The notes beneath the pieces are model-generated. The model had not been told where the DNA came from, did not search any database, and saw nothing but the letters and a program-made list of their open reading frames with translations. Source: Coxiellaceae bacterium (GTDB taxonomy: Bacteria; Pseudomonadota; Gammaproteobacteria; Coxiellales; Coxiellaceae). Taken from it: a stretch of 16,430 nucleotides of DNA. The stretch spans positions 1-16,430 of the forward strand of contig JABABH010000183.1 in assembly GCA_014238325.1 (NCBI GenBank). Reading direction: 5' to 3'. Made by a program: the position numbers and the translations under genes. Positions 6,104-13,727 of the stretch are shown piece by piece (within the stretch, counting starts at the first letter, position 1; every line of letters begins with the position of its first letter).

Positions 6104-6331
6104 ATGTTCTATAGCATCATTTTAAACCAAAATTACCCTATTCACCCAGAAAATACGCTAGATTCAGTGCCGTCTACATTAGAAGACAACCGCCCAGTGT
6201 CTATTTTTAACTCATCACCACGAAAAACAGAAGCAATAGAACAGATCCCTTTAGTCCATCGCCCTCGCTCTATCTACAATGAACAAAAAGAGCTAAACAA
6301 GCCCTCCCCCACTCCACCTATGAAACCCTAA
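6104..6331 (+). CDS. Unrecognised 75-residue proline-rich ORF with two RPxSIxN motifs
   Basis: The ORF runs from ATG 6104 to TAA 6329-6331, with an in-frame stop at 6053-6055 upstream, so it cannot extend far. The product is hydrophilic apart from its first residues and rich in Pro and Ser. It contains two related segments, R-P-V-S-I-F-N (30-36) and R-P-R-S-I-Y-N (53-59), then ends in P-S-P-T-P-P-M-K-P. No membrane segment, enzyme motif or known domain is visible. The ribosome-binding site is weak. The stop overlaps the nuoN stop on the other strand by 3 bp. The repeated motif makes chance less likely, but the ORF is short and could be the remnant tail of a decayed effector-like gene. It is in a different frame from the ankyrin-like ORF, so the two are not one simple open frame. 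Confidence 0.4.
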   Translation: MFYSIILNQNYPIHPENTLDSVPSTLEDNRPVSIFNSSPRKTEAIEQIPLVHRPRSIYNEQKELNKPSPTPPMKP

Positions 6332-7764
6332 AAAAGGGAAGACATCTCGTATAACCAACCGGGAAACAAACCAATCACAAGAACAGCTAATGCATTAATG
6401 CTTAATATCATGGTTAATCCCAGGGGGTAGACGATCTTAGTCTCCCGTGATACGGCACTACTCTCAAAGTACATCACTTTAACCACATAAAGATAATAAT
6501 AGGCACCTATGATGGCGGTTAACATAGCCACAATAGCAAGCCAAACCAAATGGGCGTGAATTAAGGCTTGTAATACTTCCACCTTAGCAATAAAACCAAC
6601 TAAGGGCGGTATACCAGCTAAGGAAAACATGAGTAACAACATCATAAAAGCCAGCCATGGATGTCGATCGCTTAATCCTGCTAAGTCATTGACTTTCTCT
6701 ATTTCCAAGCCCGCCTGACTCATCATAGCCAATAGACCAAAAGCTGCCAGTGTTGCGATGCTATAACTTATGATATAGAACATCCCAGCCCCCATCCCCT
6801 CTGGTGTGGCACATAATACACCTAACAACATATATCCCATATGTGCAATCGAAGAATAGGCGAGAAAGCGCTTGATATTCGTCTGGATAATAGCAGCAAT
6901 ATTACCCATCAACATCGATAATACCGACAATACTATTAAAATATGATGCCAAGGGATAGAAACTGTCGGTAAAGCCTCCCACAATAAACGCACTAGCATC
7001 ACAAAAATAGCAATCTTGGGTGCCGCCGATAGAAAAGTCGTGACGGAGGTGGGTGCTCCTTGATACACATCGGGCACCCACATATGAAAAGGTGCGGCGC
7101 CCAATTTAAAGGCAAGGCTCGCAACCATAAAAATAAGACCCAACACCAATAGCAAAGGCTGATGCGCTGCCGATGCGGCCATAATACCAGGAATATCTAA
7201 ATGTTGAGTCGCACCAAATACCATAGATAAGCCATATAACAAAAGTCCGGAGGCCATCGCTCCCATCATAAAATATTTCATGCTCGCTTCTATGCAATCT
7301 CCTTTATGACGCTGCATGGCAATCATCGCATAAGTCGGTAAAGCTAATAATTCTACCCCTAGAAATAGTACCAACACATGATAACTCGACACTAATACCA
7401 TCATGCCCAACATAGATAATAAACCTAGCACATGAAATTCAACCGCGGGGATCCCTCGATCTTGATTATAAGATTGAGCATAAAGAAACGAAAATAAGAC
7501 TTCCAAGTAAATAAATAACTTCGTATAGACCGATAAAGGATCAAAGATAAAGGAACCTTGCATCGTCATAACGGTATGTTTATCGTATACCTTGGTGAAA
7601 ATGATCCATGTTAAAATTACGGCAATCAGTAGGGTGATCTGCATTAAGCGATAGGATAGGCGCTTTGAGGATGAGAAAACACCGCTCATCAATATCACTA
7701 AAGCCATCAAGAGCACCCAAAGCTCAGGCAGCATAGGCACGAGATTAAAACCTATTAATTGCAT
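6328..7764 (-). CDS. nuoN: NADH-quinone oxidoreductase subunit N
   Basis: An antiporter-like proton-pumping subunit of the complex I membrane arm, nearest to the quinone module. The 478 residues (E. coli 485) form about 14 hydrophobic helices. Expected charged residues of the pump channel are present: E138 in G-V-E-L-L-A-L-P, K220 in F-K-L-G-A-A-P-F-H, and K250 in S-A-A-P-K. The P-D-V-Y-Q-G-A-P-T-S segment (231-240) is characteristic. A good Shine-Dalgarno (GAAGGT) precedes the ATG, which lies 13 bp after the nuoM stop. It is the last gene of the operon, and its TAG stop overlaps the stop of the opposing small ORF. No clear intrinsic terminator follows it. Confidence 0.97.
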   Translation of the reverse strand: MQLIGFNLVPMLPELWVLLMALVILMSGVFSSSKRLSYRLMQITLLIAVILTWIIFTKVYDKHTVMTMQGSFIFDPLSVYTKLFIYLEVLFSFLYAQSYNQDRGIPAVEFHVLGLLSMLGMMVLVSSYHVLVLFLGVELLALPTYAMIAMQRHKGDCIEASMKYFMMGAMASGLLLYGLSMVFGATQHLDIPGIMAASAAHQPLLLVLGLIFMVASLAFKLGAAPFHMWVPDVYQGAPTSVTTFLSAAPKIAIFVMLVRLLWEALPTVSIPWHHILIVLSVLSMLMGNIAAIIQTNIKRFLAYSSIAHMGYMLLGVLCATPEGMGAGMFYIISYSIATLAAFGLLAMMSQAGLEIEKVNDLAGLSDRHPWLAFMMLLLMFSLAGIPPLVGFIAKVEVLQALIHAHLVWLAIVAMLTAIIGAYYYLYVVKVMYFESSAVSRETKIVYPLGLTMILSINALAVLVIGLFPGWLYEMSSLF

Positions 7765-7777
7765 GGTATTACCTTCG

Positions 7778-9289
7778 TTATAATCTTGACTCTAGTGATA
7801 GATGTAATAAGTGATCAGTCGAGACATGAAACACTTTTAATAAAAAATCTGGATAAATACCCAATACGATTACGACTAATGCTAATAAAATAAAATTAAT
7901 GCTATCCACTCGACCAATGTCTTTGAGCTTCAACACAGCCGTATTGACCACGGCTCCGTAGAAGACGCGCTTATACATCCACAATGTATATGCCGGGGCC
8001 ACGATGAGGGTGAGGGACGCAACAAAGCCTATCCAAAAATTAGCCTTAATCGCACTCAGTAATACCATAAATTCACCTACAAATCCTGAGGTGCCTGGCA
8101 AGGCAATATTAGACATCGCAAATAACATAAAAAAAGCAGAAAAATAAGGCATCATTTTCGCCACCCCACCAAAATCAGCAATTTTACGGGAGTGCAGTTG
8201 TTGGTATAAAACACCAAATGCTAAAAACATCGCACCTGAACCGAAGGCATGTGAAATCATTTGCACCATCGCGCCTTCTAAGCTGAGAAAGGCATCATGG
8301 ACATTACCTGTAAAACGAATAATCACAAAAATCATAAATAAACCTAAGGTCACTATGCCCATATGCGCAACAGAAGAATAGGCAATCAATTTTTTCATAT
8401 CCTTTTGTGCAATCGCAATCAACCCAATATACACAATCGCAACCAGGGATAGGGCAATCATCAACCAATCTAAGCTACGACTCGCATCTGGTACAATGGG
8501 TAAACTAAACCGCAAGAAACCATAAGCTCCCAGTTTTAGCATGAGCGCTGCTAAGACGACTGAACCACCTACCGGCGCTTCAGTATGTGCATCTGGCAAC
8601 CAGGTATGTACTGGCCACATCGGCACTTTTATCGCAAAGGCGAATAAAAACCCTAAGAAAATTAAGATTTGAATGCCCATGGGGATGTGCAAGGAATAAT
8701 AATCTAAAATATAAAAACTATCGGCCTGTACCCGTAAATAAATCAACGCGACCAATAATAAAGCTGATCCAAAAAAAGTATATAAAAAGAATTTGATGGC
8801 AGCATAAGCTCGGCGCTCCATGCCCCACACTCCAATGCTGATATACATTGGAATTAACATCGCTTCCCAGAAAAAATAAAATAGCATCGAATCTAAGGCA
8901 CTAAATACACCCACCACTGTGCCCTGCATCACCAAAAAAGTGGCTAAATACTGGCCGACTTTTTCCTTCACCATGGTCCACGAAGCTATGACGATTAATA
9001 AGGTTGTAAAGGAGGAGAGTAAAATGAGTGGCATAGATATACCATCGACGCCCAATGCATAATGAATTTTGAGCGATGGAATCCAGCTACCATTCTCAAC
9101 AAACTGCATAGCCGCTGTCTGTGTATCGAAGGTCATATACAATAAAAACGACAATACGAGGCAAATGAGCGAGACGACTAATGCAATCATGCGCGCATGG
9201 TTCGGTTTTTTATGGATAAAAGCCACAGGAATCGCAGCCACGACCGGCAACCAAATAATAAAGCTTAATATATAGGGTATGTCAATCAT
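7778..9289 (-). CDS. nuoM: NADH-quinone oxidoreductase subunit M
   Basis: An antiporter-like membrane subunit of complex I that carries one proton channel. The 503 residues (E. coli 509) contain the key Glu142 in F-F-W-E-A-M-L-I-P-M-Y and Lys221 in F-A-I-K-V-P-M-W-P-V-H-T-W. The family signature L-P-D-A-H-T-E-A-P-V (231-240) follows directly, and the second conserved region reads A-Y-S-S-V-A-H-M-G. It begins 1 bp after the nuoL stop and ends 13 bp before nuoN, so it is part of the same transcript. Nothing unusual was seen. Confidence 0.97.
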   Translation of the reverse strand: MIDIPYILSFIIWLPVVAAIPVAFIHKKPNHARMIALVVSLICLVLSFLLYMTFDTQTAAMQFVENGSWIPSLKIHYALGVDGISMPLILLSSFTTLLIVIASWTMVKEKVGQYLATFLVMQGTVVGVFSALDSMLFYFFWEAMLIPMYISIGVWGMERRAYAAIKFFLYTFFGSALLLVALIYLRVQADSFYILDYYSLHIPMGIQILIFLGFLFAFAIKVPMWPVHTWLPDAHTEAPVGGSVVLAALMLKLGAYGFLRFSLPIVPDASRSLDWLMIALSLVAIVYIGLIAIAQKDMKKLIAYSSVAHMGIVTLGLFMIFVIIRFTGNVHDAFLSLEGAMVQMISHAFGSGAMFLAFGVLYQQLHSRKIADFGGVAKMMPYFSAFFMLFAMSNIALPGTSGFVGEFMVLLSAIKANFWIGFVASLTLIVAPAYTLWMYKRVFYGAVVNTAVLKLKDIGRVDSINFILLALVVIVLGIYPDFLLKVFHVSTDHLLHLSLESRL

Positions 9290-9290
9290 A

Positions 9291-11255
9291 TTATACCAGC
9301 AATAACCAAATTAAAAACACCAACAAGGCTATCACCATGACCGTCACATAATGATATAAAAATCCTGACTGTAAACGTCGCATCAATCGTGACATACGGG
9401 TCACGTTGCGCGCTGTTCCATCTACCATAAAATGATCGAGAACTTTGAGATCCCCGGTATAAAAAAAGAAATCACTCAAAGCACGGACGCCCCGCACAAA
9501 TATCCAATGATTAAAAGTATCGAATCCATATTGACGCACCAATACACGACGCAGTTGTGGTAACTTCTCTGCTATTTTATCCTGTAATTTTGGTTTCCAT
9601 AACACCATAAAGGCTGCACTTAAAATTCCCATGACTGAAAACCAGAAGGGAAGCGTCAATATGGAGTCAATCACCATACCCCATGCGCTCGTGAAGCCTT
9701 GCGATAATCGATAGAGAACGTCATATTGTGGCAATACCACGATACTCGACCCCAATAAGTTGGGATGACGATATAACATAGGATAAATCAATAAGCCCCC
9801 GGCTAGGATCGACGGAATCGCTAATCCCCATAAAGGCCCTTGCATCACCCATGGTGTTTCTTTAATCACCGGTTGTGCGGCGACTTCTTTGGACGCGGGA
9901 GCATGAAAGGTCATAAAGAAAGCCCGAAAAATATAATAGCTCGTGACAAAAGCACCCAATAATAAGCAGGTATAAGCATATTCTGCGCCGACTAAGGTGG
10001 ATTGTCCTACTGCTTCTATGATGGCATCTTTAGAATAAAACCCAGAAAACGGTGGAATAGCCGATAACGATAGGGCACCAATTAAAAAGACGAGATAAGT
10101 CATGGGCAAATATTTTCTGAGATGACCCATCTTACGCATATCTTGCTCGTGATGCAGAGCCATGATCACCGAACCTGCCGCTAAAAAGAGCAGGGCTTTA
10201 AAAAAAGCATGGGTCAATAAATGAAAAATTCCTGCACTATAAGCGGATACCCCATCAGCTGCCATCATATAGCCTAGTTGAGACATGGTTGAAAAGGCAA
10301 TAACCCGCTTAATATCATATTCTACGAAAGCTAATAAACCGGTGAATAAGGCCGTCGTCGCACCAATGATCAACACAACGCTCAATGCTACTGCTGAATG
10401 CTCAAATAAGGGGGAGAGCCTTGCCACCATAAATATACCTGCCGTGACCATGGTCGCGGCATGAATCAACGCAGAAATAGGTGTCGGACCCTCCATCGAT
10501 TCTGGCAACCAGATATGTAAGGGCATTTGGGCAGACTTACCCATCGCACCGATAAAAAATAAAATACATATGACCGTCGTGACTGACCAAGGCATCCCAC
10601 TGATCAGGGATATGCTTTGATGCGATAACTGTCCCGTAGCCGCAAATACGGTATGATAATCTAGACTCCCTACATAAGACAAAACCAAGCCTATCCCTAA
10701 AAGAAAGGCAAAATCAGCGATACGGTTCACTAAAAACGCCTTTAAGCTACCGGCAGCAGCAGGCTCTTTATGAAACCAAAAACCTATTAATAGGTATGAA
10801 ACGACTCCAACCCCTTCCCAACCAAAAAATAATTGTAGAAAATTATTGGCCGTTACCAAGGTTAGCATCGCGAAGGTGAAGAAGGACATATAAGAAAAAA
10901 ATCGCTGGTACCCAGGGTCATCAGCCATATAACCTATACTGTAGATATGTACCAATAGCGATACAAAGGTGACCACCACCATCATCACGGCCGTTAAGGC
11001 ATCGATCAAAAAACCTAAGGAAAATTGGAAGGAACCACTGATTCCCCAGATATAAAGCGTATTATTATCATGCACGCCATCCAACACGACAATTTTAAAT
11101 AAGGCAATGGAACATAAAAGTGATAAGCTCAGTAACAGCACGGTCACCCAATGCGCACCACGACGACCGATGATTTTCGCCATCAACCCAGCTATCAACC
11201 CTCCCAATAAAGGTGAAAGGACAGCCACTAACGAGAACATTTTTATCCACCACAT
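9291..11255 (-). CDS. nuoL: NADH-quinone oxidoreductase subunit L
   Basis: The distal antiporter-like subunit of complex I, which also carries the long lateral helix that lies along the membrane arm. The 654 residues are somewhat longer than E. coli NuoL (613). Key residues are E147 in F-G-W-E-G-V-G-V, K240 in G-A-M-G-K-S-A-Q-M-P-L, and the signature L-P-E-S-M-E-G-P-T-P-I-S-A-L-I-H-A-A-T (250-268). The C-terminal part has the amphipathic stretch and a final hydrophobic anchor (about 633-653). The ATG at 11255 has AAAAGG about 9 nt upstream, overlapping the nuoK stop region; a second in-frame ATG five codons later is possible. The gene begins 4 bp after nuoK. Confidence 0.97.
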   Translation of the reverse strand: MWWIKMFSLVAVLSPLLGGLIAGLMAKIIGRRGAHWVTVLLLSLSLLCSIALFKIVVLDGVHDNNTLYIWGISGSFQFSLGFLIDALTAVMMVVVTFVSLLVHIYSIGYMADDPGYQRFFSYMSFFTFAMLTLVTANNFLQLFFGWEGVGVVSYLLIGFWFHKEPAAAGSLKAFLVNRIADFAFLLGIGLVLSYVGSLDYHTVFAATGQLSHQSISLISGMPWSVTTVICILFFIGAMGKSAQMPLHIWLPESMEGPTPISALIHAATMVTAGIFMVARLSPLFEHSAVALSVVLIIGATTALFTGLLAFVEYDIKRVIAFSTMSQLGYMMAADGVSAYSAGIFHLLTHAFFKALLFLAAGSVIMALHHEQDMRKMGHLRKYLPMTYLVFLIGALSLSAIPPFSGFYSKDAIIEAVGQSTLVGAEYAYTCLLLGAFVTSYYIFRAFFMTFHAPASKEVAAQPVIKETPWVMQGPLWGLAIPSILAGGLLIYPMLYRHPNLLGSSIVVLPQYDVLYRLSQGFTSAWGMVIDSILTLPFWFSVMGILSAAFMVLWKPKLQDKIAEKLPQLRRVLVRQYGFDTFNHWIFVRGVRALSDFFFYTGDLKVLDHFMVDGTARNVTRMSRLMRRLQSGFLYHYVTVMVIALLVFLIWLLLV

Positions 11256-11259
11256 GGCG

Positions 11260-11565
11260 CTAACCTTTTAAGCGATTCATGTCAACCACATTAATAGAAG
11301 CATGCTGACGATAAAATAAAACCACGATCGCCAAGCCAATGGCAGATTCTGCCGCCGCGACCGTTAATATAAAAAACACAAATACTTCACCCGCACCCTG
11401 ATGAAGGTACTCCGAAAAAGCAATAAAATTCGTATTCACCGCTAATAGCATCAGTTCAATACACATCAATAGCGTAATTAAATTTCTTCGATTGATCACG
11501 ATACCCATCAAACCAATACTAAACAAAACAGCACTGACTATTAAAAAGTGGTACAACCCAATCAT
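11260..11565 (-). CDS. nuoK: NADH-quinone oxidoreductase subunit K
   Basis: A small three-helix membrane subunit of complex I that contributes to the proton path between the quinone site and the antiporter subunits. It has 101 residues, against 100 in E. coli. The two membrane-embedded glutamates essential in the family are visible: E37 in M-C-I-E-L-M-L and E73 in A-A-A-E-S-A-I-G-L. The ATG overlaps the nuoJ stop as ATGA, implying coupled translation, with no strong Shine-Dalgarno of its own. Confidence 0.97.
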   Translation of the reverse strand: MIGLYHFLIVSAVLFSIGLMGIVINRRNLITLLMCIELMLLAVNTNFIAFSEYLHQGAGEVFVFFILTVAAAESAIGLAIVVLFYRQHASINVVDMNRLKG

Positions 11566-12179
11566 GATGATTTTTTTACCGTAGGTGGTATATCAACGAT
11601 CCGTAATCGCTCCTGTTTATTGGCTCGCAACTGCTCCCGAATGCGCTGAGCCTTAGCATCAGGTTTACGACCGTGAAAGACTAAAGTGATGGCCGCTACA
11701 ATAGCGACTAATAAAATAACTCCAGCAATTTCAAAAGGATATAAATATTGTGTATATAACAACATCCCCATCGTTTTTACATTACTCTGATCTGTCGCCA
11801 TAGGCTGAATAGAGCCGCCGATGGAGCTAAAATGCTTACTATTCATCATCACCGTCACCATGACACCTACAAAAAGGAATAATACCAATAGTCCTACCGG
11901 TAGCGCCTCCTTAAATTTTAGTTTCATCGCTGACAGATCAATATTTAACATCATGACGACAAATAAAAATAAGGTCATCACAGCACCAATATATACAAAG
12001 ATAAGGACTAAAGCCAAAAATTCAGCCCGCAAACACATCCATAACACAGCACTGCATAAAAAAGACAAGATCAAGCATAATATGGCATGTACAGGGTTCT
12101 GTGACAACACGACCATCAATGCAGATGCGATCAAGAAAATTGAAAAAACAAAGAAGACCACTTCGTATATGGGAAACAT
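11562..12179 (-). CDS. nuoJ: NADH-quinone oxidoreductase subunit J
   Basis: A five-helix membrane subunit of complex I. The conserved third-helix segment V-Y-I-G-A-V-M-T-L-F-L-F-V-V-M-M-L (about 62-78) holds the family's pi-bulge tyrosine. The C-terminus is longer and more basic than in E. coli (205 against 184 residues), with a charged tail rich in Arg, Gln and Lys. I chose ATG 12179, which overlaps the nuoI stop as TGATG, rather than the TTG one codon upstream. GGAAAG about 7 nt before the ATG is a good ribosome-binding site and lies inside nuoI. Confidence 0.96.
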   Translation of the reverse strand: MFPIYEVVFFVFSIFLIASALMVVLSQNPVHAILCLILSFLCSAVLWMCLRAEFLALVLIFVYIGAVMTLFLFVVMMLNIDLSAMKLKFKEALPVGLLVLFLFVGVMVTVMMNSKHFSSIGGSIQPMATDQSNVKTMGMLLYTQYLYPFEIAGVILLVAIVAAITLVFHGRKPDAKAQRIREQLRANKQERLRIVDIPPTVKKSS

Positions 12180-12685
12180 CAACGGTCTTTCCTATCTTTT
12201 TCGCGATCGCGTGCAATCTCTCCCTCGAATTGATCACCAATCATTAATAATTTATCTTTGGTGAGAATGTTATCCCCACGTTTCATGATACTATAATGTT
12301 TCTCAGACGTCAGAACAACAGCATCTACCGGACATGCTTCTTCACAAAATCCACAGTTGATACATTTAAAAGCATCAATATCATAGCGCGTTGCTCTTCT
12401 AGAGCCATCGTTCTCCCGTGGTCCCGCTTCTATCGTAATCGCTACAGCAGGACATACCGCTTCACACAGTTTACAGGCAATGCAACGTTCTTCTCCATTA
12501 GGATAACGACGTAAGGCCAACATCCCCCGAAAGCGAAAGGATGTAGGCACTTCTTCTTCCGGATACTGAATCGTGACTTTTTTTGCGATAAAAGATCGCC
12601 AAGTTACACGCAAACCTTGCCATAACTCCCAGAGAGTAAAGCTTTTGATAATTTCTTTTAAGCGTTTTTTATTCACAATATTCAT
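12179..12685 (-). CDS. nuoI: NADH-quinone oxidoreductase subunit I
   Basis: The ferredoxin-like subunit of complex I that passes electrons through clusters N6a and N6b toward N2 and the quinone. It has 168 residues (E. coli 180). Two 4Fe-4S motifs are complete: C68, C71, C74 and C78 in C-I-A-C-K-L-C-E-A-V-C-P, and C108, C111, C114 and C118 in C-I-N-C-G-F-C-E-E-A-C-P. The N-terminal amphipathic helix (W-E-L-W-Q-G-L-R-V-T) fits docking on the membrane arm. The C-terminus is unusually charged (R-D-R-E-K-D-R-K-D-R). It starts 18 bp after nuoH. A small 5-bp-stem hairpin, TACAC/GTGTA at 12685-12698, sits at its start codon. Confidence 0.97.
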   Translation of the reverse strand: MNIVNKKRLKEIIKSFTLWELWQGLRVTWRSFIAKKVTIQYPEEEVPTSFRFRGMLALRRYPNGEERCIACKLCEAVCPAVAITIEAGPRENDGSRRATRYDIDAFKCINCGFCEEACPVDAVVLTSEKHYSIMKRGDNILTKDKLLMIGDQFEGEIARDREKDRKDR

Positions 12686-12703
12686 ACACAGCCGTGTACT
12701 GCT

Positions 12704-13726
12704 TTAAGACGCTGGCATAAAGCCACATTTCACAGCAATACTTAATATAATTAACCACACTAACGTCACCGGAATCAGTATTTTCCAACCTAAATACATA
12801 ATTTGATCATATCGATAGCGCGGAAAGGTTGCTCGAATCCAGAAATAGAGAAACATAAAACAGGCTAATTTTATAACGAACCATATCATCCCTGGTACCC
12901 ATACAAAAACCTCTTCCAATCCCGGTATACCTTGAAAGGGAGAAAGCCACCCCCCCCAAAACAAGGTGACGGCAATGGCCGAGACCAGCAACATATTGGC
13001 ATATTCTGCTAAAAAAAACATGCCAAAATAGATGCCCGAATATTCTACATGGAAACCAGCCACAATTTCTGATTCACCTTCCGCCACATCGAAAGGGGCG
13101 CGATTCGTTTCGGCTAAAGCAGATATCCAATAGACGATAAAAAGTGGGAACAATGGCAACCAAAACCAATGCCACAAACCCCCTGACTGGCGCAACACTA
13201 TAGCTTGTAGATTCATGGTATCGGATAATAGCAATACACCAACTAAAGCAAATCCCATCGCAATTTCATAAGAAATCACTTGAGCCGCTGAACGTAGCGC
13301 ACCAAAAAACGCATACTTAGAATTCGAAGCCCATCCCCCAACAATAATGCCATACACACCTAAAGAACTCATGGAAAATACGAATAATAAGCCTGCATTG
13401 ATATTCGCCAAGACCCAATCTTTGGCAAAAGGTATGGCGGACCATACGACTAATGCTGGAATCAATGACAAGAGTGGAGCGATAATAAACAAATAACGAC
13501 TGGATGCCGATGGAATAATGACTTCCTTGAGCAATAACTTTAATACATCTGCAATAGGCTGTAATACACCATAGGGTCCGACACGATTTGGCCCGACCCG
13601 CGCTTGAATATAACCAATCACTTTCCGCTCAGCAAACGTTAAAAAGGCGACGACCAGTAATAAAGGTACTAAAATTAATAGTACTTTCAATATAATGAGG
13701 ATTAAAGCAAGAATTTGTGCTGTCAT
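12704..13726 (-). CDS. nuoH: NADH-quinone oxidoreductase subunit H
   Basis: The membrane subunit of complex I that forms the quinone chamber and joins the peripheral and membrane arms. The 340 residues (E. coli 325) carry the two family signatures: A-E-R-K-V-I-G-Y-I-Q-A-R-V-G-P-N-R-V-G-P (32-51) and, in the second region, A-E-T-N-R-A-P-F-D-V-A-E-G-E-S-E-I-V-A-G (205-224). The acidic E-G-E-S-E cluster (216-220) belongs to the conserved quinone-site loop. About eight hydrophobic helices are seen. It begins 1 bp after the nuoG stop and is followed 18 bp later by nuoI. Confidence 0.97.
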   Translation of the reverse strand: MTAQILALILIILKVLLILVPLLLVVAFLTFAERKVIGYIQARVGPNRVGPYGVLQPIADVLKLLLKEVIIPSASSRYLFIIAPLLSLIPALVVWSAIPFAKDWVLANINAGLLFVFSMSSLGVYGIIVGGWASNSKYAFFGALRSAAQVISYEIAMGFALVGVLLLSDTMNLQAIVLRQSGGLWHWFWLPLFPLFIVYWISALAETNRAPFDVAEGESEIVAGFHVEYSGIYFGMFFLAEYANMLLVSAIAVTLFWGGWLSPFQGIPGLEEVFVWVPGMIWFVIKLACFMFLYFWIRATFPRYRYDQIMYLGWKILIPVTLVWLIILSIAVKCGFMPAS

Positions 13727-13727
13727 A

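Noticed and set aside
6263..6283. R-S-I-Y-N-E as a host tyrosine-phosphorylation motif of the EPIYA type
   Set aside because: Only one copy has Tyr (the other has Phe) and the flanks do not match known effector phosphotyrosine motifs.
6328..6345. T-rich stretch on the - strand near the end of nuoN as an intrinsic terminator
   Set aside because: The only stem is four base pairs (CCCT/AGGG) with the T run inside the loop, and it lies within the nuoN coding end.
11821..12264. 147-codon open frame on the + strand
   Set aside because: It is antisense to nuoJ and nuoI, which are certain genes, and its product looks like a reverse-frame artefact.
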